From positions 806,001 through 870,000 of the forward strand of contig JAGYVD010000005.1 of NCBI GenBank assembly GCA_021209875.1: a stretch of 64,000 nt of DNA, given 5' to 3'. The notes below the pieces were generated by a model. It did no database searches and had not been told where the DNA came from. It was given only the letters and a program-made list of their open reading frames with translations. Positions 33,078 through 44,421 of the stretch are shown here, piece after piece. The first letter of the stretch is position 1; the number at the start of each line of letters is the position of its first letter. This DNA comes from Rosellinia necatrix (lineage: Eukaryota > Ascomycota > Sordariomycetes > Xylariales > Xylariaceae). The position numbers were made by a program, and so were the translations under genes.

Positions 33078-36000
33078 ATGGGTACCGGAAACCGATTCAA
33101 GCATCAGGGCGTACCGGAGCCTTTATCCGAAGCTCATTTCGCGAAACTGAAGCGCAAAGCTGGACGACCCGTCGACGATGTTCCAGAGACGAAGAAGCGA
33201 AAGGCGCAAAACGGCAAAACCATTAGCAAGCCTAACAACAAGGCCGGTGGCAAGACGAATGGGAACTCAAAGAGTGTGAAAACGGCTAAACCTCTCCCAT
33301 CGCAGAATGGCGGGGCGTTAAAGTCGAAACCGAAGAAATCCAAACCCGAACCTGAGCTTGACCTCGAAGACATGAGCGACGGGATCGGCGGTGGCTTTAG
33401 CGATGGCGAAGATATGTCCGGTCTGGATGGCGAAGCTACGCTACCCGACGACTTCCTCGGTTCGGACGACTCTGTTTACGATTCGGAGATCGAGGGGGAG
33501 CGCAGAGCCATGTTTTCCGAAGACGAAGACGACTCGGATGGTGATGCCGTGGAGAAGCTTACTGCGGCTAACATCGTCGGTTTATCGCGGAAGTTGGACA
33601 AGGAGAAGGCCGAGGAGGAAGCCGCAGCAGAAGCGGAGCTCCAAGAGACTATACAGACCAACATTGATGTGCCCCAGGTACTAGAGGGGGAGGATGACCA
33701 ACAGAACAAGAGTCTGCTGCCTCCTGATCTGCAATTGCTAAGGCAGAGGATATCGGATACGATTCGCGTGCTTGATGACTTTGCGACGCTATCGGAGCCT
33801 GGCTCTTCCCGATCAGACTATACAGCGCAGTTGCTGAAGGACATTTGCGCATACTACGGTGAGCAACTAACTACACACCTCAATTCACAGTGTCCATTCG
33901 CGCAAGGCTAACGGAGATCTCTACAGGATACTCGGAATTTCTTGCGGAAAAGTTGCTAGGCTTATTTCCACCGGTACGTTTTTGTCCCGTCCCATGCCAG
34001 CCAAACGAGTCGGATCAGTGGTACTAACAGCCAATATAGAGAGAGGCTCTGGCATTTTTTGATGCTAATGAAACGTGAGTAATGCGCATATTGACTCTAT
34101 TTAACCGGCCTTTCCCAGTGTGAGGTGTGAGGCGCAGAATGACTAACTTTCGATATTGAAGCCCTCGTCCTATCGTTATAAGGTATGTATACTCTGAGAT
34201 ATGTCTAGCATGGTACTTTGGTTAACACGATTTTCTAGAACAAATACTCTAAAGACGAGTAGGAGAGAACTTGCTTCTGCTCTGATCAACCGTGGCGTAA
34301 CACTTGAGCCGGTAGGTGATTCTCTTGTTTCTTCCTTTAGTATATCGCCAACGCATGCTTCAAAGCCCTGACCAGATTCATCGATTTTGGACACCTACTG
34401 ACTATTATTCTCGAACAGGTTGGGAAATGGTCTAAAGTTAGTAGCTTGCCATGAGCATGGTGCAGATGAATGCTTCTGTCCCTGTACAATAGAATGACAG
34501 ACGAGAAATCTAACCCTTGGTATCACAGGTTGGTCTACAAATATTTGAATCGAACGTACCGTAAGTCTTCCCATACAATCTCACCTAGGAATACAAGTGA
34601 TCCCGCCTTTTAGGCGCTTTTCCGGTTTGATGGTTGCTAACTCTGCCTTGACAGATTAGGAGGTGATTATGCGAACCCAACCCAGACTGTCCCCGGGTCT
34701 CTATAAACTAACCTGTGAATTTCAGCTACGCCTGAGTATCTCGCCGGACAATACATTCTGCAAGCCGCAAGCAGTTTTCTCCCCTGTATGGCGTTAGCGC
34801 CACAAGAGAATGAAAGAATATGTAAGTTAGAATTGTATGGTAGTCTGTTATTCCGAAAGTTCCATGTCCCTTCTCCCCCGGTCTCGTTTAGAGTATAAAT
34901 ACTGATCTATACGTTGAAGTGGACATGGCTAGTGCGCCTGGTGGAAAGACAACGTACTTAGCGGCTTTAATGAAGAACACTGGATGCATATTTGCCAACG
35001 TAAGGAGATAATGCGCATCAAGCATAAACATATCGAACTTACATTGCCTAGGATCCCTCCAAAACGAGATCACGGGGCTTAATAGGAAACGTACACAGAC
35101 TTGGCGTACGAAATGGTAAGCTGTCAAAAATACATCACTTGTGTATGCTGTAGAGCTAACAAATCCATCCAGTCATTGTCTGCAATTACGATGCTGTAAG
35201 TGGTAAAAACAAGCTTTCTCTGTGTTACAGGATCGCAGGTTCCCACTCTTATTGTATAGATGTACCGGAGAAGTGAGTGACTAATTGGAAACAGCGTGAT
35301 TTTCCTAGGGTCATGGGAGGATTTGACAGGGTTCTACTTGGTGAGTGGCTAACAGCCCTTATTTCTTACCCCCAATCATTCTGGGTGCAAATGCCCCCGC
35401 ACAGCAAAGTGGTCATTATTTCATCTGCCCGAAACTTGTCACTCTAGTGAATAGTAGCACTAACATTCGATGGTACAGACGCGTAAGCTCCGACATGTGC
35501 GTGTCGAAAAAAAAACACATTTACTGACTGCCCTACTGGTACAGGCCTTGCACTGGAACAGGTGGTAAGTAGCTCGACGCTATTCTACACTCCTGTACTA
35601 TGGGGAACCCCGTTGTGCCTAACAGTGACAGTCATTGCAAAGGACCCATCGGTTAAGACGAACAAGACTGAAAAGGACTTTATCACGATACCCCACACTC
35701 AAAAGCAGCTCCTCCTGGGAGCTATCGATTCAGTAAATCATGCTGGTACAGGCGGCTTCATCGTAAGTAGCTTTGATACTACCCCTCTAGTTATATGGTT
35801 TGGGGGCAAATTTCCCCAACAGTCAGCTTCGTTCTTCGGCTACCAGACGAATCACTAACTCTTTGCTGCCAAAAGGTATACTCCACCTGTAGCGTGAGTG
35901 TCGAGGAGAATGAAATGGGTATGTTCACCTGATGCCATCGGAGCGTAGATTTCACTGACCGCTTGTAGTCGTTCAATACGCCTTGAAGAAGAGGGTAGGA

Positions 36001-36804
36001 CTCACCCAATGTCTTGTGACTCTGCGTGCTTCGCGAGTTTCCAATCTGTTCGCATGTCTTCTTGAACGTTTGAATGCTAACGCTGCAATTCCAGCCAAAT
36101 GTCCGTTTGGTTTCCACCGACCTTCCTTTTGGGAAGGAAGGATTTACCGCATACCAAGGAAAAACATTCGAGTAAGTCGATTCTGAATGTAGCCAGAGAT
36201 AAACGCTGACTCAAGGTCAATTTTTAGTAAGAGCCTAAGTCTCACGCGTCGCTTTGTGAGTTATTCGCCATATCACCCTCGGATTTCACCGCTCTCACAA
36301 GCTTCCCACGCGGATGCGATTCATGCCAATTCACTTTGTTGAAAAATTACTAACGCCGGTTATAGTATCCGCATACTTTGAACTTGGACGGCTTGTAAGC
36401 TTACCTCAACTCCTTAAGTACTCTAGGTAATTAACTGATAGGTGAAAAGCTACGTGGCCAAATTCCAGAAGATAGGGCCGACGCCAGCAAGCTTAGTTAA
36501 AGACAAGGTCGAGTCTACTCAGAAAGAGCGAGAAGAAGTCATCGACAAAACCCCTATTTTGGGTGATGATAAGGCTCCCTCTCAGCCAGTCGCGGGTGGT
36601 GACTTTGGTGGGTTTGATGAGGAAGAAGATACCGAGTACATTCAGCGCGCTAAGCGTAATGCGATGCGAAAACGGGGTCTTGATCCCAAGTCGCTTGAGA
36701 AGCCGAAAGCTCAGGACAAGGCCGAGAGTGATAGCTCACAAGCAAAGGTCAAAGCAAAGTCCGCGAATGGCAGCAAACCGAAGAAGACCAAGAGTAAAGC
36801 ATAG
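33078..36804 (+). CDS. NOP2: NOP2, 25S rRNA cytosine-C5 methyltransferase; 23 exons including 8- and 4-base microexons
   Basis: Nucleolar m5C methyltransferase needed for 60S subunit assembly. I infer 23 exons whose lengths sum to a clean 681-residue frame. Exon 1 (33078-33858) encodes a basic then acidic nucleolar N-terminus (SDGEDMSG, SEDEDDSDGD). Later exons start at 33927, 34040, 34162, 34239, 34419, 34529, 34653, 34726, 34920, 35052, 35173, 35231, 35309, 35479, 35545, 35632, 35876, 35969, 36095, 36228, 36366 and 36450. Motifs after splicing: RPIVIRTNTLKTSRREL, VGKWSKVGLQIFES, GATPEYLAGQYILQAASSFL, ERILDMASAPGGKTTYLAAL (SAM site), VMGGFDRVLLDAPCTGTGVI and VYSTCSVSVEENE (the two catalytic-region Cys), YPHTLNLDGFYVAKFQKIGP. 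The Lys-rich tail is typical. Exon 8 (34653-34660) has 8 bases and exon 15 (35479-35482) only 4. Most introns show CTAAC-type branch sites. Confidence 0.95.
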
Positions 36805-38480
36805 ATATTTAATTGCAAGTGAGTGGGGGTAGTTGGTTTACCGGATCTTACCATTTCTTCGTGCCGTATTAAGACACTTTGTGCACTAAGAGACCCAGCC
36901 ACACCCTTGGTATATCATCACATCCTCAACACTGAAAGTGATAAAAGATAGCGGAATATGTATAAGACTGTGAGAGTGCGATTAAATAGCAAGGTAATTC
37001 GGCATGCCAATCAGCTCACTTTTCGGCCTTTGTAACTCTACCGATTAGAAACAGTTGTTGATAGGACCTTTTGACCCAAATAAGCTAAGGTTAGGATTGG
37101 TCAAGTCAAATATGGCGAACACAATCTGGACACTATTATATCAAACTAGGAAACGTGTGAATTGCGCGGATTTGTCAGCTGCGCTTCTCGAAGGTTGAAA
37201 CCATGGGTGCCTATCGGCGAGTTCTTCAATCGTCCTGAGCAAATCACCTGGGCCTTTTTTTTTTTTTTTTTTTCAACGGGAACCGTCTCGGCTCCAATGC
37301 CCTGACAGAAGGCATACCTCAAAATCAGATGCTACTAGATCAGGTGTAACGCGCAGACAAACCCCGAGTACTCGACCCAGCTCCCAAGAAGGCAACAAAC
37401 AGCTCAATGACTCACTTGGTGAGCGTGGCACTGTCTGGGACGGCCCGGACCGGACTCTGCGACAAAAGACGGCCGGCGCAAGAACAGCAGCCTACATTGA
37501 CTTGTAGTCCTGGCGGTGGGTCTACCGCCCGTCGAGGAGGCCGTCGACCAGGCTTTCATGCAGCTAACAAACACCCTTGCCTGTATCCCATTCCCATTCC
37601 CCACCGTCGACGACCATGCTAACGGGACGGAGACCCCCCCCTCCGTGTTTCCCCCACCAGCCGCCTCGTGAAGTCGAGAGTAAACGTGCGGCTGCCGAGG
37701 AGGCGGTATGAGACGCGCCTCCAGCCCCCACGGCGCCGCGTGGGGGAAAAGCCGAGCTACGTCTGGTGGCCGGAGCCAGGACCCATCCCAGAGCACGACG
37801 CGGAATATCTCGACGCTCAAGATCCAGGGGAAAGCGGGGTGTCATATTCTCCGTAGACTTGCTTGTGTGGATTCCGCTCGTGGTTGTTTCTATTTAAAGG
37901 GGAGTGCGGGGAGGGGTGGTTGATTTGCCGGGATGGCGATTCGGGTGAGAACGTGGTGATTGTTGTGTTAGGCCCCATTTCGTGCCTTTTCGTAGCAGTG
38001 GTGCTATTTTGGGTTTAAACTGCTTGGTGGCCAGACATCTATGAAAGGGGTGTTCTTTTATCTCACGGACATGTGTAGTAGCTGAAAATACCGCCTCATT
38101 GTTCTGCGTCTTATTCTTCGCTGCGGATGGATCCAGGGGTGACTTATGAGAAGAGATTTTGAACAACAACCAGTTCAAATAGGGGGTAGAGACATCGTTT
38201 TGTAGCAGATCCACCGCTGTCCTTCTTCCTTCTCTCCGTCCGTCGTCTCCCCTTTTCGGATCACCTGCGAAATGATCCGCCGCTCAAGGATTTAAATTCC
38301 TTGGACGGCTGAAAATACCGTGTGATGAAAACAGAATTTATTCGCTTGGTCTACTCTTTGATATTATCGCAAGCTAATCTAGCCATGATATCGCCGACTA
38401 CCAACCATGTAATAACCTAATACTAACCGATATTCCCCATTAGGTATATATCCACCTCTCACTCTTTTGACTTGAGGAAG
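36805..38480. other. intergenic; GC-rich patch at 37400-37860
   Basis: A T run lies at about 37256-37273. The GC-rich patch has open frames on both strands that match no family I know. The rest is AT-leaning. Possibly a decayed or lineage-specific gene; not supported. Confidence 0.4.
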
Positions 38481-39686
38481 TTACGCTGGGTACAGAGTAT
38501 AGAACCATGACGGTGGCGTGAACCTGGGCCGATGATAGCCAAACCTGGCATACCAAAAATCCCAAAGGTGATCAGGTTTTACAGCCAACACGCCCTGGCA
38601 TCTCACATCTTGTGCCTCCACCAGATGTATGTATTTCCGCGATTCCTCCTCGTTGCCCTGCACGACGAAGACCAGTGCGAGAAATGCGAAAGCCATGGAG
38701 CGATGTGTGTATAATTTATGCGTCTGCACTGTAAGCCTCAACGTGAAGGCATGGCCGAAGGCCGTTGCTGGAGCCAGATCTGTATTCATTGTAGCATTTG
38801 GCCCCAGCTTAGGTAGACTTGTGGCCCAACTGTCCAGAAACGCGAAGTCGTCCCGAATATTCATTTTTGCCGCGCTGTAGGCATCACAGCCCTTGAACCT
38901 ACACTCTCTGCAACGACATAAAAATTCCGGCCAAAACGGCGGATGGTGCTCGTCTCGTTTCATCTGATCTGCCCAAAAGCGGTAATTAATCAACACCTCT
39001 TGTCCCTCCTCTAGATCTATCATTGCATGGACATATATCCTCCCGCTTCCCTTAGAATATGCAATTGAGGAGTTCGCAACGCAAGAATGGTTCACCTCTG
39101 GGAGAAATTAAGGTCAAAAGAGTGCCCCAGATGTCAAACGCTGGGCTTATCTATAGGGGTCGGGGTGCTAACAACAAGGCTACCTCAAATACTTACTACA
39201 AAGCGAAGGGAATAAGGTCAACTTTCCATAGATGACCTCGACGGAAGAAATATCCACTATAGGAAAGAGGCTGGCCAAGAGATTGTATATCTCGCGATAT
39301 CCGCCGGAATCCTCCCGAAATCTTGGCTCCATGTCAACAATCGCGCGGTGGATCATATGATGCGAAATGGCCGGTATTGGGACTCTGCATCCCGGGCATT
39401 CGAGGACGACTTGTTGGAGCTTCGGAGAAAGCGCGCGCCATTCCTTGAGAAAGGTGGTCCCCCAATTCCGAGGACGCGAGTCAAAGGTCAGGAGGCCGGT
39501 CTCAACGATGAGGGGGGTGCCCGCCGGCACGCGGCGTTTCGTGAACGATCCCACCGACCCCAGGAGGCCCGCATCCCGACACTCCAAGCCTAGAAAAAAA
39601 TGTCGGAAGCGTCAGCTTCGGACAAAGCAGGCCGGTGCCCGGTCGGTCTTCATACTCTCGGGTATTATGGTAACAAGGCGCCCCAT
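38481..39686 (-). CDS. SET-domain protein (probable protein-lysine methyltransferase)
   Basis: Inferred exons (minus) are 39686-39656, 39589-39197 and 39097-38481, giving 346 residues in frame. The N-terminal SET half is LLGSVGSFTKRRVPAGTPLI, leading to a short insert. The catalytic core NHSCVANSSIAY then GRIYVHAMIDLEEGQEVLIN-Y gives the NHSC motif and the closing Tyr. A post-SET-like cysteine cluster follows (FLCRCRECRFKGC). The C-terminal region is helical (LRLTVQTHKLYTHRSMAFAF), as in fungal SMYD-like or SET5-like proteins. The 31-base first exon was chosen because it supplies a Met and an in-frame GTATGA donor, so the start is less certain than the rest. The substrate is unknown. Confidence 0.82.
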
Positions 39687-40548
39687 CCCTGCGCCCTCGA
39701 GGCTATATTCTTGACGAGTACGCAGCGGTACCGTTTTTCGAAGACGGAAGCGGTGGCTATGCTGTAGGTCGGTTGTGAGGAGCGATAAAGGTGGACGTAA
39801 AATGTATTATTACGATACATAGGAAGCGGTTCGATGGCCCGTAGTAGGTGTTAGTGATGCAGCTTGTGGGATCGATAGTGAAATAATGGGATAATGGTCC
39901 AAGGTATTCCCGTGCGGCGCAATAGATGGGCACATAGACACTTACTGGGACCGTGGGATGAAGAAGGAGGCACCGGCGTAGACACGGGTAAGGGCTTGTT
40001 GTTCACCCACACAAACCACGAGGCGATGAGTGCCCTTCCAAGCTCTGAGGTCATATTGGCTAGGCGTTTAGGAAGGACACCCCGATAACTATCTCCGCCT
40101 GAGGTAGGCGTAGGTAAGTAAGTACAAAAGGAGCGAAGTGCACTGGGGCGTGACTTTTTATAACATAGTTGAAACGCTGAAGATATGTCATATCATAGTA
40201 TAATAATAAGGTAAGATGAGATGCATCTTGGGAAGGACGCTCTGGCATATCTTTAAGCATAGAAACGTCAGTGCATAAGTTCTATGACTTGTATGGAATT
40301 GCAAGAAAGTACGGTCTACCTATCTAAATGGTCACAGTTATCTAGGACATGCTTACCCCAGTTTTAAGAAAGTTGATAGTGTAGATAATGGCCCTTCCGT
40401 GCAGCACAATAATTAGGAGACGTGTTGGTGAAAAGTTGAAAACTGCGTATTAAGTAAGCCCACCCGTTTCCATCCAGTACCTAGGAATCTCCGGGTCAAA
40501 CGCTCGAGTCTGAGGCTTGTGGCATATAGCGAAAGCCAAACACGCATA

Positions 40549-40582
<34 letters not shown>

Positions 40583-41113
40583 TATAATTGCTGTGTACCT
40601 GAAACAAAAATGAAGGTTGTACAATGCAGCATCATGCTGGGAATAGGACGTCTGGAAGCAAAAATACAGACATAAGTGGCACTGCGTAACTGGGATCGTC
40701 TCCGCGAACCGTTTTTTTTTCACGCTAGCAAATGCTTAGCTTCGGTAGTGGGCAATTTGCAGGTATTAGGGGCGTAAGCGAGCACTGTAACTAAGTACTT
40801 ACCTAGCTAAGTAGCTAGCGCTGCCCGTTAACACACCAAAATGGTTTAAACAGATGAACATAGTAGTTATCATGTTGCTAATTGTTTAGGTAATGGCATC
40901 GTGAATTGATTATATCATCTGGATCGTCCGAATGAACGAGGATTTGGGCTGATGAAAGCTAGTAAATATTTACTAGGCGACCCCATAGAACGTGACAATG
41001 GTCAAGGATGCTCGGCAATTGCGCCGTTTCGGCAATGAGTCCGTTGACCCACTGTTGTATCTCCCTGGATATAATATTGCTCACCCACTTCCATGTTATA
41101 TCGCCTGATAACA
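39687..41113. other. intergenic with a TA microsatellite
   Basis: AT-rich. A TA repeat lies at 40552-40580. No gene before the tRNA. Confidence 0.5.
40552..40580. repeat. (TA)n microsatellite
   Basis: About 14 uninterrupted AT units. Confidence 0.9.
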
Positions 41114-41184
41114 GCATCAGTGGTTTAGTGGTAAAATCCATCGTTGCCATCGATGGGCCCCGTGTTCGATTCACGGCTGATGCA
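41114..41184 (+). tRNA. tRNA-Gly (anticodon GCC)
   Basis: A 71-base cloverleaf. The acceptor stem GCATCAG/CTGATGC is perfect over 7 bp with discriminator A. The D-arm is TGGTTTAGTGGTAAAATCCA. The anticodon stem CATCG/CGATG closes the loop TTGCCAT, giving anticodon GCC. The T-arm is CCGTG-TTCGATT-CACGG. No intron; a pyrimidine/T-rich tract follows (CCTTTTTCTACTTTTT), a suitable RNA polymerase III terminator. Confidence 0.97.
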
Positions 41185-42213
41185 TCCTTTTTCTACTTTT
41201 TGCCATTATTTTGTTTACGTCTTTTGCCATCATTCGATAAACAGGGCGGTAGGTAATTCATAGGCATTGTGGTCGATATGACAGACTATGCGGAGAGTGG
41301 TGGTTTAGATAGTTACTCCATTTTCACTAATAGAGGAATAACTACATCGCGCGAGTCAAAGTAGGCATAACTATCCAAAACTTAGGTATTTACATAGCAG
41401 CCTAGAGCCATACAAGGGTGACCGCGTATGTATAACAAAATTGTATTTGCTGGTAATACATGTGCTACCCAGTGGCGCATCAAGCATGAGTGCATTGCAT
41501 GGATTATCTTGACTGCAGTAGTGTGCTTTCCTATTCAGGAAGGAGACCGGATTCCATGGATGCTGATCGATACAGTGTCATCCATAGCCCGTAATCGTAA
41601 TATCCACTGCCACCGACAACTACACATCCCACTGCCCATCCGCCAGACTGGATGTAGAGATTCGGGATGAAGTTTGATGTTTCAATTAGGCCAGTAAATC
41701 AGTTACACCTAGACCAGGCCATTGCAGGATGATCGTTGTTCAAATAATGAGTGACACACCTCCTCAAAGGATTCGTTGTATATATCAAGTATTATTTATG
41801 TATTAGGTCTCATGCATCATGTATCATGGTGTGTGTGGTATGTATTGTGGTACGTATTACACGGACAGGGTAATCTTAGTTAGGCATACCTACCCAGTAC
41901 CTACCTACCTCCCTACCGCTCCAAGCCTCGACCGCCGTTCCCCCGCCAGCAACAATGTTTGTTTGCACATATATAGATAGTTAGCCTGGATCGGGACCGG
42001 AAGTAACACGGGCCCAATTCGAACTTTAGGCACCAGCGCCAGCCCATCTGTAGATCCCTATAAAAACCACAGACGTACAAATGCATCTGCATGCGGCCAT
42101 GCCATGCTCCTTTCAACTCTCTTCTCGACACGGGCTCACATTCGCTCTCCCTTCGTCGACGAGTTGCGGTATTACCCGGGTACGCCAATTGAAAGACGCG
42201 CGGGCTAGATAAC
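41185..42213. other. intergenic, promoter of the peptidase
   Basis: No gene seen. The 3' part includes TATAAAA at about 42059-42065, ~150 bases upstream of the peptidase start, a possible TATA element. Confidence 0.45.
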
Positions 42214-43728
42214 ATGGCACTCCTCACTCGATTCGTTGTCGCGGGTATCGCCGCTGCAGGGCTTGCACGGGCTGCGCCGTTGGGCTGGTCGAAAGGCGAC
42301 AACGCGGTGCACGAATGGGTGAAGCACTCCCGACAGACCATTGAATGGGGGCCATGCCCCGACCAGTTTCCCGACACTCTGACGTGTGCCACATTCCGCG
42401 TCCCGCTGGACTGGAACAGCGCCAGAGCCCGGGGAAATGAGACAGTTGAGCTGGGCATGGTGCGCCTGGAAGCCGAGGACAAGGCGAGCCGCATCGGATA
42501 CCTGTTTATCAACCCCGGCGGCCCTGGTGGCCAGGCAACGAGCGCCGTGGCGTCGGTGGCTGCAAGGCTCGACCCCGAAATCCGGGCCAAGTTCGACGTT
42601 GTTGGTCTCGATCCCCGTGGCGTTGGCATCAGCACGCCCGTGCAGTGCGACCCCGCGCTGTTCAACCGGCGCGTCAAGTATATGCCTACGACGGACGACG
42701 AATTCGAGGCCCTGGTACGGCACAACAAGGAGCTGGGTGCAAGCTGTCTCGAGAAGACCGGCCCCTTGATCAATTACGTCGACACCATAAGCGCCGTGAA
42801 GGACCATGAGGCCGTGCGCGTGGCCCTGGGCGAGAAAGCCTCCTATCTAGGCCTGTCGTACGGCACCCAGCTATTCAGCCAGTATGCCGAGCTGTTCCCG
42901 GACAGTTTCAGGGCCATCGTGCTCGACGGCAACTTGCAGCACTCGCAGTCCGAGTCCACCAACCTGCTCGTCGAAACGACGACGTACGAGGCCACCCTGA
43001 AGCAGTTCTTCGACTGGTGCGCCTCCGCCGACGAATGCGCGCTCCAAGGAAAAGACCCCATGACTGTGTTCACAAGCGTCCGAGACAAGGCGGCCGCCGC
43101 CCCTATCCCGGCGCCCGGCTGTGATGACGGCGCGGCATGCCGTCCCGACGTGACCGCGGAGGATATCCTCTTCACGCTGCAGGGGTTCCTCGCGTCCCGG
43201 TCGCGGTGGCCGGCGCTGGGGGCGGCGCTCTCCGAGGCCGAGGGCGGCAACGCGACCCTCCTGTCCGGGGCCAACGGGCTCGCCGTCGGCGACGCGTACG
43301 AGGACGCGTACCTGTACGCCGGGACGGCCATCGGCTGCCAGGACTGGACGCACGCCTCGACGCGCCTGGCCGACGTGGTCGCCAAGCAGAGCCTCGGCGC
43401 CGTCTTCAGCCCGCTGACCCGCGGCGCGACCCAGAGCTACAAGCTCCAGACGCAGTGCATCGGCTGGCCCGCGCCCCTGAGCAACCCCCCGACCCCGGTC
43501 ACGTATAAGGGGGCGCGCACGCTCCTGATGGTCAACTCGCTGTACGACCCCGAGACCTCGTATACGTGGGCCCTCGGCCTCCAGAGCGAGCTCGGGAACG
43601 CCGTCCTCCTCACCCGCAACGGCAGCGGCCACACCAGCTACTCCCTCGGCGGGGACACCACGAAACTCACAAACGCCTATCTCGTCAACCTCACGCTCCC
43701 CGAGCCTGGGACCATCACGCAATCATAG
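42214..43728 (+). CDS. secreted tripeptidyl-aminopeptidase-like serine peptidase (S33, alpha/beta hydrolase)
   Basis: Single-exon gene of 504 residues. A signal peptide ending near ALARAAP exports it. The alpha/beta-hydrolase core has the oxyanion motif NPGGPGG, DPRGVGIS and the nucleophile elbow GLSYGTQ. The charge-relay Asp is in YDPETSY and the His in GSGHTSY. A C-terminal TAP-like domain carries these last residues. Paired cysteines (WCASADEC, CDDGAAC) suit a secreted protein. Homologues release tripeptides or single residues from N-termini during extracellular protein breakdown. Codon use is GC-rich at third positions. An in-frame intron is not needed and the length is typical. Confidence 0.93.
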   Translation: MALLTRFVVAGIAAAGLARAAPLGWSKGDNAVHEWVKHSRQTIEWGPCPDQFPDTLTCATFRVPLDWNSARARGNETVELGMVRLEAEDKASRIGYLFINPGGPGGQATSAVASVAARLDPEIRAKFDVVGLDPRGVGISTPVQCDPALFNRRVKYMPTTDDEFEALVRHNKELGASCLEKTGPLINYVDTISAVKDHEAVRVALGEKASYLGLSYGTQLFSQYAELFPDSFRAIVLDGNLQHSQSESTNLLVETTTYEATLKQFFDWCASADECALQGKDPMTVFTSVRDKAAAAPIPAPGCDDGAACRPDVTAEDILFTLQGFLASRSRWPALGAALSEAEGGNATLLSGANGLAVGDAYEDAYLYAGTAIGCQDWTHASTRLADVVAKQSLGAVFSPLTRGATQSYKLQTQCIGWPAPLSNPPTPVTYKGARTLLMVNSLYDPETSYTWALGLQSELGNAVLLTRNGSGHTSYSLGGDTTKLTNAYLVNLTLPEPGTITQS

Positions 43729-44421
43729 GTGTTCTCGAGGTGGTAGTTATGTATTTGTTGGGCTGTGAGGCCGTCAGGATAGTAGTTTCGGCTCGGCGTG
43801 TCGAATGTACTAGTTCCATGTCAACTTACACCAGGACTTTACCCCCTATACTTACATCTAATTATTGGTTTTGGATCGCTATGCATTATTTAATCCATGC
43901 ATAATAATATTTCATAGATTTAGAGTAAATATCATCACCAAAAATCATTCAGTCAACACTAATGACTTTAAGCATCAAAGTCTCTGCTGATCTCCCCAAG
44001 CTCGTGCTCAGGGTTATGGCGTAGGTTTTTATATATAATGCAGCTGAAGCAAAGTCCAGAACTGGCATAACATATCTCCGCCTCGCCTTGATGCAACACT
44101 CCTTTGATCTCCTATACTAAAGTGTCAGTGGGATTTTAAATGGTGTTCAAGGGTGAGCTCCTACCGCGCAGCAGCAATCACAACTCCAATCCCCGTACCC
44201 CTGACCTGGGCTCGTTCAATATAATCAAATCAACTGCCAACCACGTGGGCCAGAGCAACGATGCATGCTCTAACACATAAATTGTTTACAGTAGCCGCAA
44301 ATCCGAGATCCAGGTGGCCATAGTCTAAGAGGAGACGCACACCCCCACTTTATTATGTTTTGCCGCCAACTAGAGCTCGGTGTAGTCTTTGCCTTTAGTA
44401 ATTCTCTTGTGGCAGAGTAGA
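43729..44421. other. intergenic, nothing recognised
   Basis: The AT-rich 3' flank shared by the convergent peptidase and GNAT genes. Confidence 0.5.

Noticed and set aside
35260..35272. A 13-base NOP2 exon starting ATGTACCGG
   Set aside because: It gives the wrong phase into VMGGFDRV; exon 35231-35253 fits the phase and resembles the expected R-F-P segment.
37404..37820. 138-codon minus-strand frame as a gene
   Set aside because: No domain, no splice pattern, and an equally long frame on the other strand.
42871..43722. Minus-strand frame of 283 codons over the peptidase
   Set aside because: Antisense shadow; rich in Arg, Gly and Val with no motif.
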